64,000 nt of DNA, taken from positions 21,232,802 through 21,296,801 of the forward strand of contig NC_019866.2 of assembly GCF_002234675.1 (NCBI RefSeq). The letters are read 5' to 3'. Below the pieces are notes generated by a model, which was not told where the DNA came from, made no database searches, and worked only from the letters and a program-made list of their open reading frames with translations. This stretch comes from Oryzias latipes (taxonomy: Eukaryota; Chordata; Actinopteri; Beloniformes; Adrianichthyidae). The position numbers and the translations under genes are program-made. Shown one piece after another: positions 1 through 12,382 of this stretch (within the stretch, counting starts at the first letter, position 1; the number at the start of each line of letters is the position of its first letter).

Positions 1-1222
1 CGAGAGCCGAGAGAGAGCCGGCAGACGTAAGGGTCTAGCAGTAGTCAGTCATCTTCTGCTATTAAAAATGATGCCTGATTGCTTTTATTTTGTCTCTAGG
101 TTGGGATCCGCCCACCGAGGCCGGAAGATGATCTGGCCTCTTCTGCGTGGGGCAACATACGTAATTTTATGGCATTTTCTGCGCCACTCTTAAGCAATTT
201 GTTTTTATTTATTTATTTTATTTTTGATGTTTCCATGTTTACATTTTTTTAATTTCTAACTTTTTGTCAGCAATAAAATTCGTTCTCTTATTCATTGATA
301 CATTCTTCATATCCGTTTTATCTCTTTCGGGGTTACGGGCTGCCGGAGCCTATCCAACCACTTGTGGGCAAAGGCTAAGGACACCCTGGACGCTAGTCTG
401 TCACAGAGCCACAATTACACAATCACACACATTAAATAACTATTTTGTATTAACTGATAACTTCATTGGCTTCTTTTTTTAGAATAACCTATGAACGATT
501 TCAAAACCCCGGGAGCCACATGGCCCGCAGAAGACGGAAGACTTGCTCTGGCCTCTCTTGTTTGGGACGGCCTACCTGATTCGGTGGCATTTCCTGCGCC
601 CTTCCTAATGGCCGTATTTATTTTTCAAATTTATTTATTTAATTTTTTGATGTTTACATTTTTTTAATTTCTAAATTATTATCAATAATTAAATTTGTTC
701 TCTTATTCATTGATACATTCTTCATATCCGTTTTGTCCCTTTCGGGGTTAATTATTTTATTAAATATAATATTTTAATAATTCTTTTTTTCAATCATTTA
801 TTAAAATTCTTTTGTTCAAGTTGTTGCTGTTTTTCATTTGTTTTTGTTCATGAACGGTTATTTGTTTTGATGTGTACTTTATTACTAACTTATCTTTTTG
901 TATTTAAAAAAAAGTACGTTTTTTTATAGTTGATCACATGTTTGCAGTTGATCACATGTTTTTGCACTTTTGCAGCTTAATATTAATATTTATTTGATAC
1001 GGGTGTCATTTTTAATTATTTTAATGATTTGATAATAATTTTAATAATAGTTTTAATAATAATTTTATGAGTTTTCAGCAGCTCAGTTTGCAGTGTTTGC
1101 AAAGGATTATGATTTCCGCCATGTGGCCTTGAGTCCCCACTACCCTCAAAGCAACGCGGAAGCAGAAAGGGCTGTGAGGACCATCAAAGCCCTCCTGAAG
1201 AAGGGGGAAGATCCACACAATA
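1..1222 (+). mobile_element. Composite repeat ending in a Ty3/gypsy integrase fragment (copy 1)
   Basis: This stretch is matched closely by 27,682-28,557. It opens with an intron-like segment ending in a splice acceptor (tctctag at about 93-99), followed by a GC-richer stretch. At about 250-430 there is a dispersed fish repeat (ccctttcggggttacgggctg), and AT-rich spacer follows. The last 130 bp, from about 1,080, encode the end of a gypsy-type integrase core: the reading frame contains LSPHYPQSNAEAERAV, where the glutamate is the third residue of the DDE triad. Integrase homology stops at GEDPHN near 1,222. The element is a 5'- and 3'-truncated remnant with no capacity to move. Direct sight: the motif and the second copy. 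Inference: that all 1.2 kb moved as one unit. Confidence 0.6.
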
Positions 1223-1935
1223 AGATATTTGTTTTATTGGGTCTACTTGGATAACTAAATTAGAGGAAAAGTTTTTAGGAACGAATCTATAATAGAATGC
1301 CTTTATTATCACTGTATAGGTGTGTGACCGAATGCCCTCTTACATTTGCACCCCAATGGAGACTGGATTTGATAGTGGTTAAAAATATACAATTTATTAA
1401 AAACTTGACACAAGTTCCATAAAAGAGAGAGTTAAAATAAACGCGGACAGTTGGACCGCACTACAGCACTGCATAAGGGCGGCTGCCTCCAGGATCACCT
1501 CAGCCCCACTGCACCGGTGGGTAGCCAATCAGACGATGCCAAGGGAGATGTCCAACCCTGAGGAGTACCTGCTCAGGGCCCCAATACACACAAAAACACA
1601 CCACAACACAAACAGTGATTAAAAGAAAAATACAAAACAGAAGAGGTGAACCTGAGCAGGACACAACTAATTTATGGGCCGAAAACAGGGGTCCCCCTTA
1701 CACAATACTACATATGGCGCCCACCAGCTACCGTAAGGATAAAGAGAGGAGGCAGCCACCTCCAGCCAGGTCCATGAGCACAAAATAGTTTAAAAATGGA
1801 TAAAAGCAAGGGGGTTAAGCTTGATTAATACATTAAAAACAACGACTAAAAAGACTAAGCAAAACAGCAGTGGCAACTCTGCCGGAAAAAGAAAAATAAG
1901 AAAAATGTTTACAAACCGTTATGTTACCTCTAATG
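1223..1935. other. No gene seen; start of block A
   Basis: This stretch is AT-rich to mixed sequence without a convincing coding exon. The part from about 1,570 to 1,690 recurs at 41,891-42,028 and marks the left limit of the A/C duplication. The sequence from 1,691 to about 2,930 is missing from block C. Confidence 0.5.
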
Positions 1936-2302
1936 CCCCCACCTGTTAATAATAATAATAATGGATTGGATTTATCTGTGCTTTTCAAGACACTCAAAGC
2001 GCTTACATTGTGTCCATTCACTCCTCATTCATACTTGGTGATGGTAGCTACTGATGTAGCCACAGCTGCCCTGGGGCAGACTGACAGAGGCGTGGCTGCC
2101 ATTTCGCGCCTATGGCCCCTCTGACCATCACCAGGATCATTCACGCACATACACACGCCAGTGGAGCCACACTGGAGGCAAGGAGGGTGAAGTGTTTTGC
2201 CCAAGGACACAACAACATTTTGGCTGTTGGGAGCGGGGATTGAACCGCCAACCCTTCGATCATTGGACGACTCGCTCAACCACCTGAGCCACTGTCGCCC
2301 GT
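1936..2302. repeat. Dispersed fish repeat with AAT-microsatellite edge
   Basis: It starts with an (aat)n run near 1,945. It continues with cttttcaagacactcaaagc and ends with the tRNA-like phrase gggattgaaccgccaaccctt. This pattern is typical of dispersed SINE or LINE tails in fish genomes. It is present in block A only, because block C lacks this part. The exact family is not recognised. Confidence 0.5.
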
Positions 2303-2518
2303 ATAATATAAATAGTATTTAAAATGTTGCAAACTTAAATTCTTAAAAACTTTAGTAAAAGGTAGGGATGGCCCGTTTGACACGGTGCTTCAGCGCGTTT
2401 CACCTTCACGAAACAGAGTGTTTCGGCACAATGTTTCGGGGCGTGTGTCAACTAGTGCAGATCACATGGTTGATGACGTATGATGCGCCAAATGCTTCGT
2501 TTGGTCAAACCACGCTTC

Positions 2519-2878
2519 TATGGAAGCGATTGTGTAGCATAAATAAAAAGAAAAGTCAAAACCAAAAATGCTTTTTCATTTTCAAAATGAAGCTGCATTT
2601 TCTGACTCATTGTAATTGTCAAATTAGACATTTCTAAATGAATTATGCTACACATTTATCAGAGAACATTTTGAAAATGAAACGTCAAATACCATTTTCA
2701 TTTTATTTTTAATAAAGTGACAGAATAAGCAGTGTTGAGGAAGGAAATGAAAAAGCATTTTGGTGGATTGCTTTTTCGTTTTAATTTTGAGTCAGAAAAT
2801 GCAGCTTCATTTTGAAAATGAAAAAGCATTTCTGGTTTTGACTTTTCTTTTTATTAATGCTACACATTTGCTTCCATA
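2519..2878. mobile_element. MITE-like element with about 90-bp inverted arms
   Basis: The arms 2,519-2,609 and 2,789-2,878 are near-perfect reverse complements; the left begins tatggaagcgattgtgtag and the right ends gcttccata. The centre carries phrases such as gaattatgctacacattta and gcagaataagcagtgtt. These recur at 26,330-26,395 and 26,980-27,000, next to the minisatellite exon modules. The piece therefore looks like an internal-deletion product of the larger element there. No transposase is present. Confidence 0.7.
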
Positions 2879-3487
2879 CCCTTCAGATCTCACTATTGTT
2901 TTGAATAGTTGGGCGCGCTATTCTCTAGAAATGCAAAATGAATCCTGAACGTTTCCCGGCCAGTTCCATCGTTTCCCCTGTATTGGAATCAGCTTCAGTT
3001 CATTGCACTTTACCATGGCTCCTATTAAAAACGTTCTGTGGCTCAGGATCATTTCAACTCGGCCTTTCCTAATAAAACACTACATCATGAACGTTGTTTA
3101 TAAAAAAGGCATCTCATTTTCTTGTGATTAGAGATAGCTTAGTGGAATACTTAATGGCATTTATATCAAAAGGTTCTAGGTTTGAGTCTGGCACTGTACA
3201 AATCCTTTTTGCATGCATTTTTTTCTTCAAGTGATATGTATTTTGCTGTGTCAAGCACTTCTCACACAAAGCGTCACACTTTGTGTTGTTTTACATGTTT
3301 TTTATCATCATTAACAAAATTGTTCTGTTTTACATTTTTTCATCATTATTTCCACATTGAAGTGTTACAAGGAGCTTTGTTGAAACATATGTCGATATAC
3401 ATCCAGTCCGCCACCAGATGCCGCTGTTCTGTGTGGTTTCAAAGCCCTGAATGGGTGGTTCATTTTTCTTACACAATTAGATGAACC

Positions 3488-3495
3488 CCAGTGAG
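3488..3495. other. Target-site duplication, inner hAT (left copy)
   Basis: CCAGTGAG lies directly before the element end at 3,496 and is repeated at 6,462-6,469. Block C has a single CCAGTGAG at 42,595-42,602, which is the empty site. Confidence 0.9.
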
Positions 3496-6461
3496 TAGGG
3501 ATGGCCCGTTTGACATTGGGCTTCGGCGCGCGGTTCACCGTCATGAAACAGAGTGTTTCGGCACAATGTTTCGAAGCGTGTGTCAACCAGCGCAGATCAA
3601 GTGATTGATGACGTATGACGCGCCAAATGCATCATTCACCTGAACCAGGTTTCAGATCTCAGGTGTGTTTGATCAGAAGGGCGCGCTGTTGTCTATAAAT
3701 ACAGATGAATCCCAAACAACGTTTCCCGACCAGTTCTGTTGTTTCCCGTGTATCGTAAGAATCAACATCATGGCACCCGGTAAAAAACGTTCTGTGGCTT
3801 GGGATCATTTCAACTTGATTTCTCCAAATAAGGTAATACACTATTAACGTTATTTTATTAGTAGCCATTGCTGATTATGTCAGTTTTATAGGTATGTCTG
3901 TCAGTTGAAAGGAATCATTTTTATTCTTTCCATTTCTTTTTTAGGTGCAATGTTTGATTTGCAAACATGAATTTGCATTTAATGACAGTACATCCTCCAT
4001 GATGCGACATCTCCGCTCCGTTCCTCATGTTGAAACTCCGCAGTCTGCAAATCAAGCCTTCAATCCACCTCATATTGGTAATAAGAATATATCCAACTAA
4101 TGGCACTCTAAATAAGAACTAAAACGGACAGCTCAGTGGAAAGATCAGTGACATGTGAATGCTGAGGTTGTGGGTTTGAGGCTCAGCTTCTACAAGTAAT
4201 TCTTTTTTTTTTAATCTTCATATGTATATTTTGCAGTGTCAAGAAAGCAAGAACTTGATTCTGCATTGGTGGATATGATTGTAATGGATGCACAACCATT
4301 TTCAATTGTTGAAGAGAAAGGCTTCAAGGTAAGGTGGCTAATATTATATAGCATTTACATTATTTATGTTTTTGTGTACATAATAAGCTGTATTTTTTTG
4401 TCACTATTAGGCTTTTGTCAACCTTTTGGACCCATCCTACATAAAACAATGGTGGAGGAGAAGTACAAAGCCAAAAAGGAGAAGGCCTTAGATGTGGTTA
4501 GCAGGGCCTCTGCTGTCAGCCTTACAGCAGACATGTGGACATCCATTAACATGGACGCTTACTTGGCTGTAACATGCCATTTTATCACCGAGGAGGTAGG
4601 TATCCCCTGCTTTGTGCAATGCTTTGGTTTATGTATCTCAGTTTGACTTTGTTCATTCTAGGTGGAGCTGGCCTCTGTGGTATTGGGGGTTCTGAAGTTT
4701 CCCCAAACCCACACTGCAGCTCACTTGGCTGAGGCCAAAAATCTTCTCATGGAAGAATGGGGAATTAAAGGGAAGGTGCGAGCCAGATCAATAAAGTACA
4801 AGATCATTCATCAATATGGCCTCCCACTACCTAATATACATGATTTGTGAACATGTAATCTTTCTTCCAGGTGACAGGCCTGGTTACAGACTGTGCTCCC
4901 AACATGGTTGCATGTGCTAATATATTACTGCTTCGGCACATAATGTGTTTTGCACATATGCTTAATTTGGTGGTGAAAAAGTCCCTTGCCCAAACCCCTG
5001 AACTAGAGGATATCCGAAGTAAGGGGCGTAGGATTGTCGGTCTTTTTAAATCCAGCACCACAGCGAAGGAGAAGCTGTCAGAGATGCAGCGACAGCTGGC
5101 CAGGCCAGAGCACAAATTAATACAAGAGGTGAAACATTTTCTTTTTTTTTTTATCTAAGATTTTACATGTTTTTGCAGTTGTTTATTGTGTTACTTTCTT
5201 CTCTCCTTTAAAACGTGCTTGCTGTCTTATCTTAGGTGGAAACGAGATGGAACAGCACATTTAATATGTTGGAAAGGCTGTTTAAGGAGAGAGAACCACT
5301 GGGGGCAGCTCTGGCCACCCTCCATACAGACCTTCCTCCACTCACCTCAGAGGACTACCAGGCCATACACCACTGCTTGAGCATTCTTTCACCGTTTCAA
5401 GAGCTTTCGACAGAAAAACGAGTGTCAGCATCCAAAGTCATTCCCATGGTCAAAATGCTGAAACATTACATCTCAAGCAGGTGTGGTCAGATCACACACC
5501 CACTTGGTGAAAAACTGGCCACTAACTTGAAGAACAATCTCCATGAGAGGTTTTCAGCTCTGGAGAAGGTCACTGCTCTGTCAATGGCAACCTTGTTGGA
5601 CCCAAGGTTTAAAGAGCTGGGGTTCTGCAGCCAAGGCTCTGCCCACACGGCCATAGAGCGACTCACTAAAGAGTGTGCTGCAACAATGCAGGTGCTACTT
5701 CCAGAGGCACAGCCACAGTCGCCACCTAGAGAAGGTCCTTCAAGTCAGCAGGAAGATGGTCTCTGGGCCCTGCTGGACAGGCATGTGGGGGTTCAACAGC
5801 AGGTGACCAGCACAACTGCCAGTGCAACAGTGGAGGTTCAGAGGTACAGTAAAGATTAGAATCCTCATCATAACTTCTGCTCATTTTAGACTGGTGCATG
5901 ACAATAGGCTATTAATGTCCTTCTAGGTACTTAAAGGAACCTCACATCCCAAGGACTCAGGACCCACTGAGATACTGGGTTACCCACAAGGTTTTATACC
6001 CACATCTCTACAAGCTGGCAATGAAGATTTTATGCACACCAGCTTCATCTGTGCCTTGTGAGAGGATGTTCTCCAAGGCTGGCGAAATCGTCAGCCAAAG
6101 ACGAAACAGGCTGAAGCCCAGCACAGTGGAGAAAATTCTGTTTTTAAATAAAAATCTATAACATGTATCCCACCCAGTCATGTTAGACCCTGGTTCACAA
6201 TCACTCATTCTCACTTTATACATAGCATTCACAATGTAACACAAGCACTTCTCACAAATCTTCAAACATTGTCTTTGTTTTATTTCCACACTGAAGTGTT
6301 ACAAGGGCAAGGAACTTAGTGGAGTAGATGATATACGTCCTGTCTGCCACCAGTTGCCGCTGTTCTGTGTGGTTTCGAAGCCCCAAATGCTTCATTCATT
6401 TTTCTGGCACATTTACACGAAGCCCCATGAAGCTCTCATGGGGCTTCGATTCCCATCCCTA
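3496..6461 (+). mobile_element. Inner hAT transposon (BED-finger transposase family), 2,966 bp
   Basis: The ends are TAGGGATGG at 3,496 and its complement at 6,461, with an exact 8-bp duplication CCAGTGAG on each side. The paralogous position in block C is empty, with one CCAGTGAG and continuous flanks, so the boundaries are certain. The interior holds a multi-exon transposase gene on the plus strand. Size, 8-bp target duplication, the BED-type zinc finger and the C-terminal dimerisation segment all fit the hAT superfamily. The insertion lies near the right end of another hAT of the same type. Confidence 0.93.
3770..6161 (+). pseudogene. hAT transposase, BED zinc finger type, broken by a frameshift
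   Basis: In active relatives the enzyme cuts and inserts hAT elements. Exons read: 3,770-3,832 (starts MAPGKKRSVAWDHF); 3,944-4,078 with a BED finger (CLIC then HLRSVPH); 4,236-4,329; about 4,411-4,594 (SLTADMWTS then LAVTCHF); 4,662-4,775; 4,871-5,129 (VTDCAPNM then CFAHMLNLVV); 5,236-5,845 (starts VETRWNSTFNMLERL); and 5,927-6,161. The last exon has the hAT dimerisation signature CERMFSKAGEIVSQRRNRL and a TAA stop. Introns are short with GT/AG borders. In the exon starting near 4,411 the frame used at its start (AFVNLLDP) differs from the frame of the rest (VEEKYKAK). A small deletion near 4,430-4,440 has therefore shifted the frame. The remainder is open, so the copy is recent but probably inactive. 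Confidence 0.88.
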
Positions 6462-6506
6462 CCAGTGAGGCTTCATGGGGCTTCTATTCCCATCCCTAGT
6501 AAAAGG

Positions 6507-7431
6507 ACTCAAATGATTAAAAGCTTTAGTAAAAAGGTCCACATGTCAAGCTCACCCACCAAGGCCAAACCAGGAAACCAGCATCCAGATGGAACTCCCA
6601 CAGCTGCTATTTATCAGCCTTGTGAGCCAATCACAGCTCAACAGACAGGTGCTGGCCATGAATATTAACCTATGGAACACCATGAGGGACAAACTACCAC
6701 CCACAGCCCTGTCTGCCACATGAGGATGTTATCAAGAAGGGACAACAGTAGGGAAAGGGACTGAACCAAGTGAACAGCTTCCTCTCTTCAGCAGACACAT
6801 GTTCCGAGTACAAGTGTGTCAAAAGCTGGTAAATACTTATAGATGATGCATCTTTTTGTTTAGTTTTTTTGCTCATTTAATCCATTTTGATCCTTGCATT
6901 TAGCACAGACATTCTCACCGTTCAGGCCGTTGATTGGAACAAGCGGAAGCCAGAAAAGTTGGACCAGACATTACCAAAATGATACTCCCAGGTAAAGAAA
7001 TGAGCAGCATTGTAGATAAAGGGATCTGTTCCCACAAGGATCAATCATAATGACCTTGAAGGACATTGAAGGACTTTATCTGAGCCTCAGGAAAACAAGT
7101 ACCAGCTGTTTCATCAACATACGTGTGATGAATTGCAGATTTTGGTGCCATAATAAAAAAAAAGGCTTTATGATGTCATGCTGCTGACCATACTGTGATC
7201 GGTGAAGTCCAGCAGTGCTGGGGGTCCTTGAAGTGTTGTTTGAGAGCATCTCCTCCCTGCTTCTGGAAGGTATAGCCCAGCAAAGCCAGGAAGTTTTCTC
7301 TTTGTAATTTGTATGGATGTCCAGGGCTTGTAGCACTTATGTGTTTTCCTCTTTAATTCTTAGGCAGCACAGAGGCATTAATGGAGTGAGGACGTGAGGG
7401 ACTAACTGTCTGCTGAGGAGGAGATCATGTA
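6507..7431. other. No gene seen; duplicated intergenic sequence
   Basis: This mixed-composition DNA matches 42,640-43,562 closely. Short open frames exist, but none has splice or family support. Confidence 0.5.
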
Positions 7432-7989
<558 letters not shown>

Positions 7990-8761
7990 CTATCGCCCGA
8001 GGCTTCGACAAGCCTTGGTGGAAGAGAGTTTTGCGATGGCTGCCATCAGCGGTTGCCACAGAGATAGTGCTACGAATACTGTCGGTCCAATAGAGGTTTT
8101 TATGGACCCAGTCGTAGGCGATTCCTTCAGGGGCATCAACGTCGCTGTCGATGACTGTTTGGTGCTGAGTCGAGTCGTCAGCTGAGTCTATGTTTGTTCT
8201 TCGTGAAACATCCAAAATGGTGTCAAACGTCAGGGAATGAAACCAACATCCTTTCCGTTCTGGTTTTAGTCAGACTCACCTGTAGATTTTCTTCAGAGAA
8301 ATGTCTGACCAGTAGATCTCTTTAGTGGCTACGTCAATGTCCAGCGCCACCACATTCTTTAGGCGGGGAATTACTCGAGTGTACTCGCTTTTGTCAAGAG
8401 TCATCTTTCTCACTTCATGACGATTGGTGAAGAAGAGGTAGGCTATTGTACCTGCAAAATCACAGAACAGAGGTGGGACGGTTTCACAAATAGCATCAAT
8501 TAGAATATTTCTGGAAAAAAGTATCAAAGTAATCATATGAAATCAAAAAGGGTTGGTGAGTTTAGCTTTGGTCAACACAACTGACAAAGTATAAAACAGC
8601 TAAGACTTGTGTCTTAAAACTTGCAACTAGACAGTAAACTGGGTGGAAATTTGTAAACTACAGTTCCTTGTGGAATAACTGGTGCTGGAAATTGTGGCTT
8701 TGGGCTTTTTAACCGTTTAACACCTGAGCTTATACAAAACTGTGGACGTTCTTTTAATTGA

Positions 8762-8805
8762 ACGTTACTATGCAAACAGTAGTTCTACTGTTTGCATAGT
8801 AACGT
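8762..8805. repeat. Perfect 21-bp inverted repeat with 2-nt spacer (LDLR intron 8, copy A)
   Basis: The arms 8,762-8,782 and 8,785-8,805 are exact reverse complements (acgttactatgcaaacagta...). It is conserved at 49,789-49,832. A second inverted repeat follows at about 8,896-8,932 (agcacagagagaggc and its complement), inside a longer pair of arms (about 8,855-8,870 and 8,953-8,970, tttacgcaat). The nested arrangement suggests a MITE remnant rather than an RNA gene. Confidence 0.8.
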
Positions 8806-9639
8806 AATTCCAGCGCAGAAAAGCATCTCTGCACTGATATGTGGAGCATTAGTGAACAGTTTACGCAATCAACGTAAATCAGCTGAAAATAGCACAGAGA
8901 GAGGCACGCCTCTCTTCTCTCTGTGCTGAACAGAATCTGTTAGAAGTACATTAATTGCGTAAATGGTTGAAGAGCCACGATAGGTCAAAGAGCGTGGGTT
9001 TATTTTCCTGTCGCCTGTGACAGCTCTGGCTTTAAAGGGTAAGAACCAGATTTGACCCTCAATTTTGAGCACAGAGAACCTGGTTGTGTGCAAAAAGTAA
9101 TCTCCACATGAAGCAGTCCATTTCAGACTCAAAACCCATATTTTTCTGTAACAATCAGCAGACATCACAGGAGTGCATCAGGTCCTTAGGATTGGATGGT
9201 TTTGTGCTATCATACCTCCATGTTTCTGGTTCAAAGATATGCAAAAAAACTGTATTACAACAATCATAAGACTGGGTTTGGATCATTGACTCTATATGAG
9301 AACTGGACTAGGTGACCCCTCCCCCCGGTGTTCCAAACAGGAAGTACTTCTATAGAGAAATAAACAGCTGTCACTCAGTCATTCCATTGGTCAGAATAAC
9401 CCTTCTTGCTCTGCTACCTTTTTTAACATGTTCTTGATCACCCTATGTTCTTTTTTCATGCTATTTTTTCCGTATTGCAAGTTATTCAAGTAATAAACTA
9501 AACTAAAAGTAAAAAAACATTAAATGGCTCAATAAAAATATGTGGTGCCTGCTAGCCTCCATGCCCCAAATTCAACACATTTGATAGAGAGAGTTTGTGT
9601 AGCCCTTTTCAAACGGTAGGGGTGTGGACTTCCAAAAAG

Positions 9640-10385
9640 CTCACTATTTTTTTTTTCTTTAAACTCGTCCTGTCCAACAGCTGGGCAGACAGATGAGAGC
9701 TGAAGGCCTCTTGTGTTGGACATATTTTACTTTTACAACAGGGGTTATGAATCATCTGATAAACCAGAGGTATGTCTGAATAAATACCTTTTGTAATCGA
9801 GGCCAGACTTTATTCATTTTAATTATTTTTGACATTCTTTTGTGTTGGACCGGAAAAGGAAAGAAGGGAAGAAGAGTGAGGGATGTTAGAAAGAGGGGGA
9901 TAGGAGGGGGATCATAGGAGGGGGGAGGGGGGTAAAACCATGAGAAATCATAAAGCAACAAGCTACTGGAGGTTTATCATTACGGTAAGGTACAGAAAAT
10001 ACAAATCTCAAAGGGGCGGGGCCTCACACTCAAATGTTATAAACACACCTGTTAGCTGCAAAAATGGGGGGGGTTCACTCCGGGGTTCACTGGTGATCAT
10101 GCAGCAGATGCATGTCAGTCTCAATTTTGGAATGGAGTCCAACAGTTTTTTGACCTCGCTAAGTTCTTCTCGTTAATTTGCATATTTTCTTTATATTTAT
10201 TCAGTTTTTCCCTTAAGTTCACTGTGGATTATTGTTCATTTTTCAACCTGAAGAAAAGGAATTAAAGATTTTTCTCTTTTACTTTTGAACTGTGGATTTT
10301 TATTGGATCGTTGGATAACGAGGAGAGCTGCAGGAGCGTCAAAACTGAGGACTTAACACTGGAACCATACACATATCATAAATAA
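9640..10385. mobile_element. Block-A-specific insertion of about 740 bp in LDLR intron 8
   Basis: Blocks A and C align up to tccaaaaagctcact and resume at actgaattgacttcac. Between them block A has about 740 bp, including a purine-rich tract (gggggataggagggggatcat, about 9,890-9,930). Block C has a different, shorter 130 bp (50,655-50,775). No coding capacity or clean terminal repeats were found, and the family is unknown. Confidence 0.5.
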
Positions 10386-12382
10386 ATAGTGACTGAATTG
10401 ACTTCACTTCGTTAAAGCACATTCTTTGGGGGACGTCACACTCGCTCGCTCCAGTTCTCATTTACAGTTAAGAGTTTTGATGACCGACTCGTGATTTGAT
10501 TTATTACAAATTACCAAGTACAAGAGTCATTTTGATATGAACTTTGACCTTTGACAATAACTAAAGAGAAACATTCCAAAGGGCTCAAATCTTGGACATT
10601 AGAGGGATGAAGTTACTCAAACTCTGAATTTGATATTTTTGTTGCTACCTAAAATGTTGAAAATGTGAATAACACATCTGTTGTAGCAGACTATGCTATC
10701 TAACTTCAAGGGGTTTAGTAAAAAAAAACAAAAAAAAAACAAAACATTAAAATATAAGATGTTGATCCTCATCTGTAGTGATCATTGACATAATATCGAA
10801 CCAAAAAAGGGACTAATTCACCTGCTACGGTCAATAAGTAACTTTCAGTGGAGCAAACAGTGTTTATTGATATTGACTACAAATCAATCAAATGGATCCT
10901 TTTGTATCAAACGGACTTGCTGTGTTTGTCGACCAGGGCCAAAATTGAACTTTAAAAGTGCCAAAAGTAGATTAGATCAGGCACAAACGTGTGAATTATA
11001 ACACATTTTTCTCACGCTAATAACATCCCTGACTCTTTCTCCATTTCTGTGTAAAAGCAATTTACTTGATATGTTTCTGTTAAAGTTAGCAGAATAAAAG
11101 GGCAGAGTCCGGATGCTTACCAATAGATTTGCATGCTTTGGTTACTGGGTCAACCTGGTAACCCTCCTCACATTCACATTTGTAGCTGCCCATCGTGTTA
11201 ATGCAGGTCTGGCTGCAGGTGTCTGGACTGGCGCACTCATCAATATCTGATGAAGGGAGACATTTTTAAAAATGTATTTCTTGTCACTTCAGCTCAGTTG
11301 TGAGTTAACTGTTAATGAGAAAGAACACTGAGGGATTGACGGTTAACAGCAGAGTAACTAAAGATTTGTACATTATTTCAAAAATGAGTAAAGTTCATTT
11401 TAAAATGACGACATAAAGCAGACGTCAGGGCATGGGCTCACCTTCGCACCGTCTTTTGTCTCTGAGGCTATATCCAGTGGGACACAAGCACTCATGGCCG
11501 ATTTTCAGGTCATTGCAAATGTGAGAGCAGCCGCCATTGTTGTAAAGACATTCGTTGGAGCCTGCAAAGCAAAAGAAGAGACCTTTTTATGAGGACATAA
11601 TTACAACTCTAAGGACACGCAGGACCCGAGGTAAATGCATAAACTAGTAATTAACCAGAAAGTTGTGAAAAGCTGCACCCACCACATTCCCGAAGAGGCT
11701 CATCTGACCAATCCCTGCAGTCCCGTTTGCTGTCACACACTCTCTCCATGGTTATGCACTCCCCACTGCGGCACTTGAACTTGTCCGGGCCCTCACAGCG
11801 GGTCACTGTGCAAGCCAAATGAAATGATGAGTGAGCAAGGTACAGCTTTTCAGTGGGACTATGGAGCGTGGGAGGGTCCTCTTACCGTCAACACAGCCGG
11901 ATTCGTCAGTCGTGTCTCTGCAGTCGTACTGCTGGTTGCACTGGCGACTGCCGTGGATACAGGTTCCATCGCCACATTCAAACTCATCTGGACGGCAGGT
12001 GGAGCGAGCTAAGGGCAAAGCGACTGTAGTAAGTAAAGGGGCAGTGAAGAAATGCAGGACATGACGTTTGGAACCACAAACTTACTGCAGCCAGCTTCAT
12101 CAGATCCATCCAAGCAGTCAGCATCTCCATCACACTTCCAGCTGCCGTGGATGTACTCTCCGCTGCCACAGTGGAACTCCATCGAGTGGCACTGATGAGA
12201 GGCGAGCGTCACGGGGGATTCGGCGTGGCAGCTCTGGGGCCACTCGTCTGAGCCATCAAGGCAGTCGTTGTAACCGTCGCAGGCAGACTGGCGAGGGATG
12301 CAGATGCTGTTGTTGCACTGGAAGGATGCAGAGCTGCAGGTGATGAGAGGGCAGGAGGCCTCATCACTCCCATCATCGCAAT

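Larger units (their letters stand above)
2363..6498. mobile_element. Outer hAT element with a second hAT nested in it
   Basis: The left end TAGGGATGGCCCGTTTGAC at 2,363 and the right end (complement TAGGGATGGGAATAGAAGC) at 6,498 are imperfect terminal inverted repeats. They are flanked by an exact 8-bp duplication GTAAAAGG (2,355-2,362 and 6,499-6,506), the length expected for hAT elements. The interior between about 2,880 and 3,480 is a degenerate version of the termini and first exon of the inner element, so the outer copy is a non-autonomous deletion derivative of the same family. A MITE-like palindrome lies at 2,519-2,878 and the inner element at 3,496-6,461. The right part of the outer element survives in block C at 42,034-42,631. 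Confidence 0.85.

Noticed and set aside
3182-3484. 100-codon plus-strand frame as a host gene
   Set aside because: It lies in the non-coding terminal part of the outer hAT element and recurs only with that element in block C.
12068-12343. Arginine/cysteine-rich plus-strand frame
   Set aside because: It is the antisense of LDLR exon 4; the cysteines come from the complementary codon pattern.
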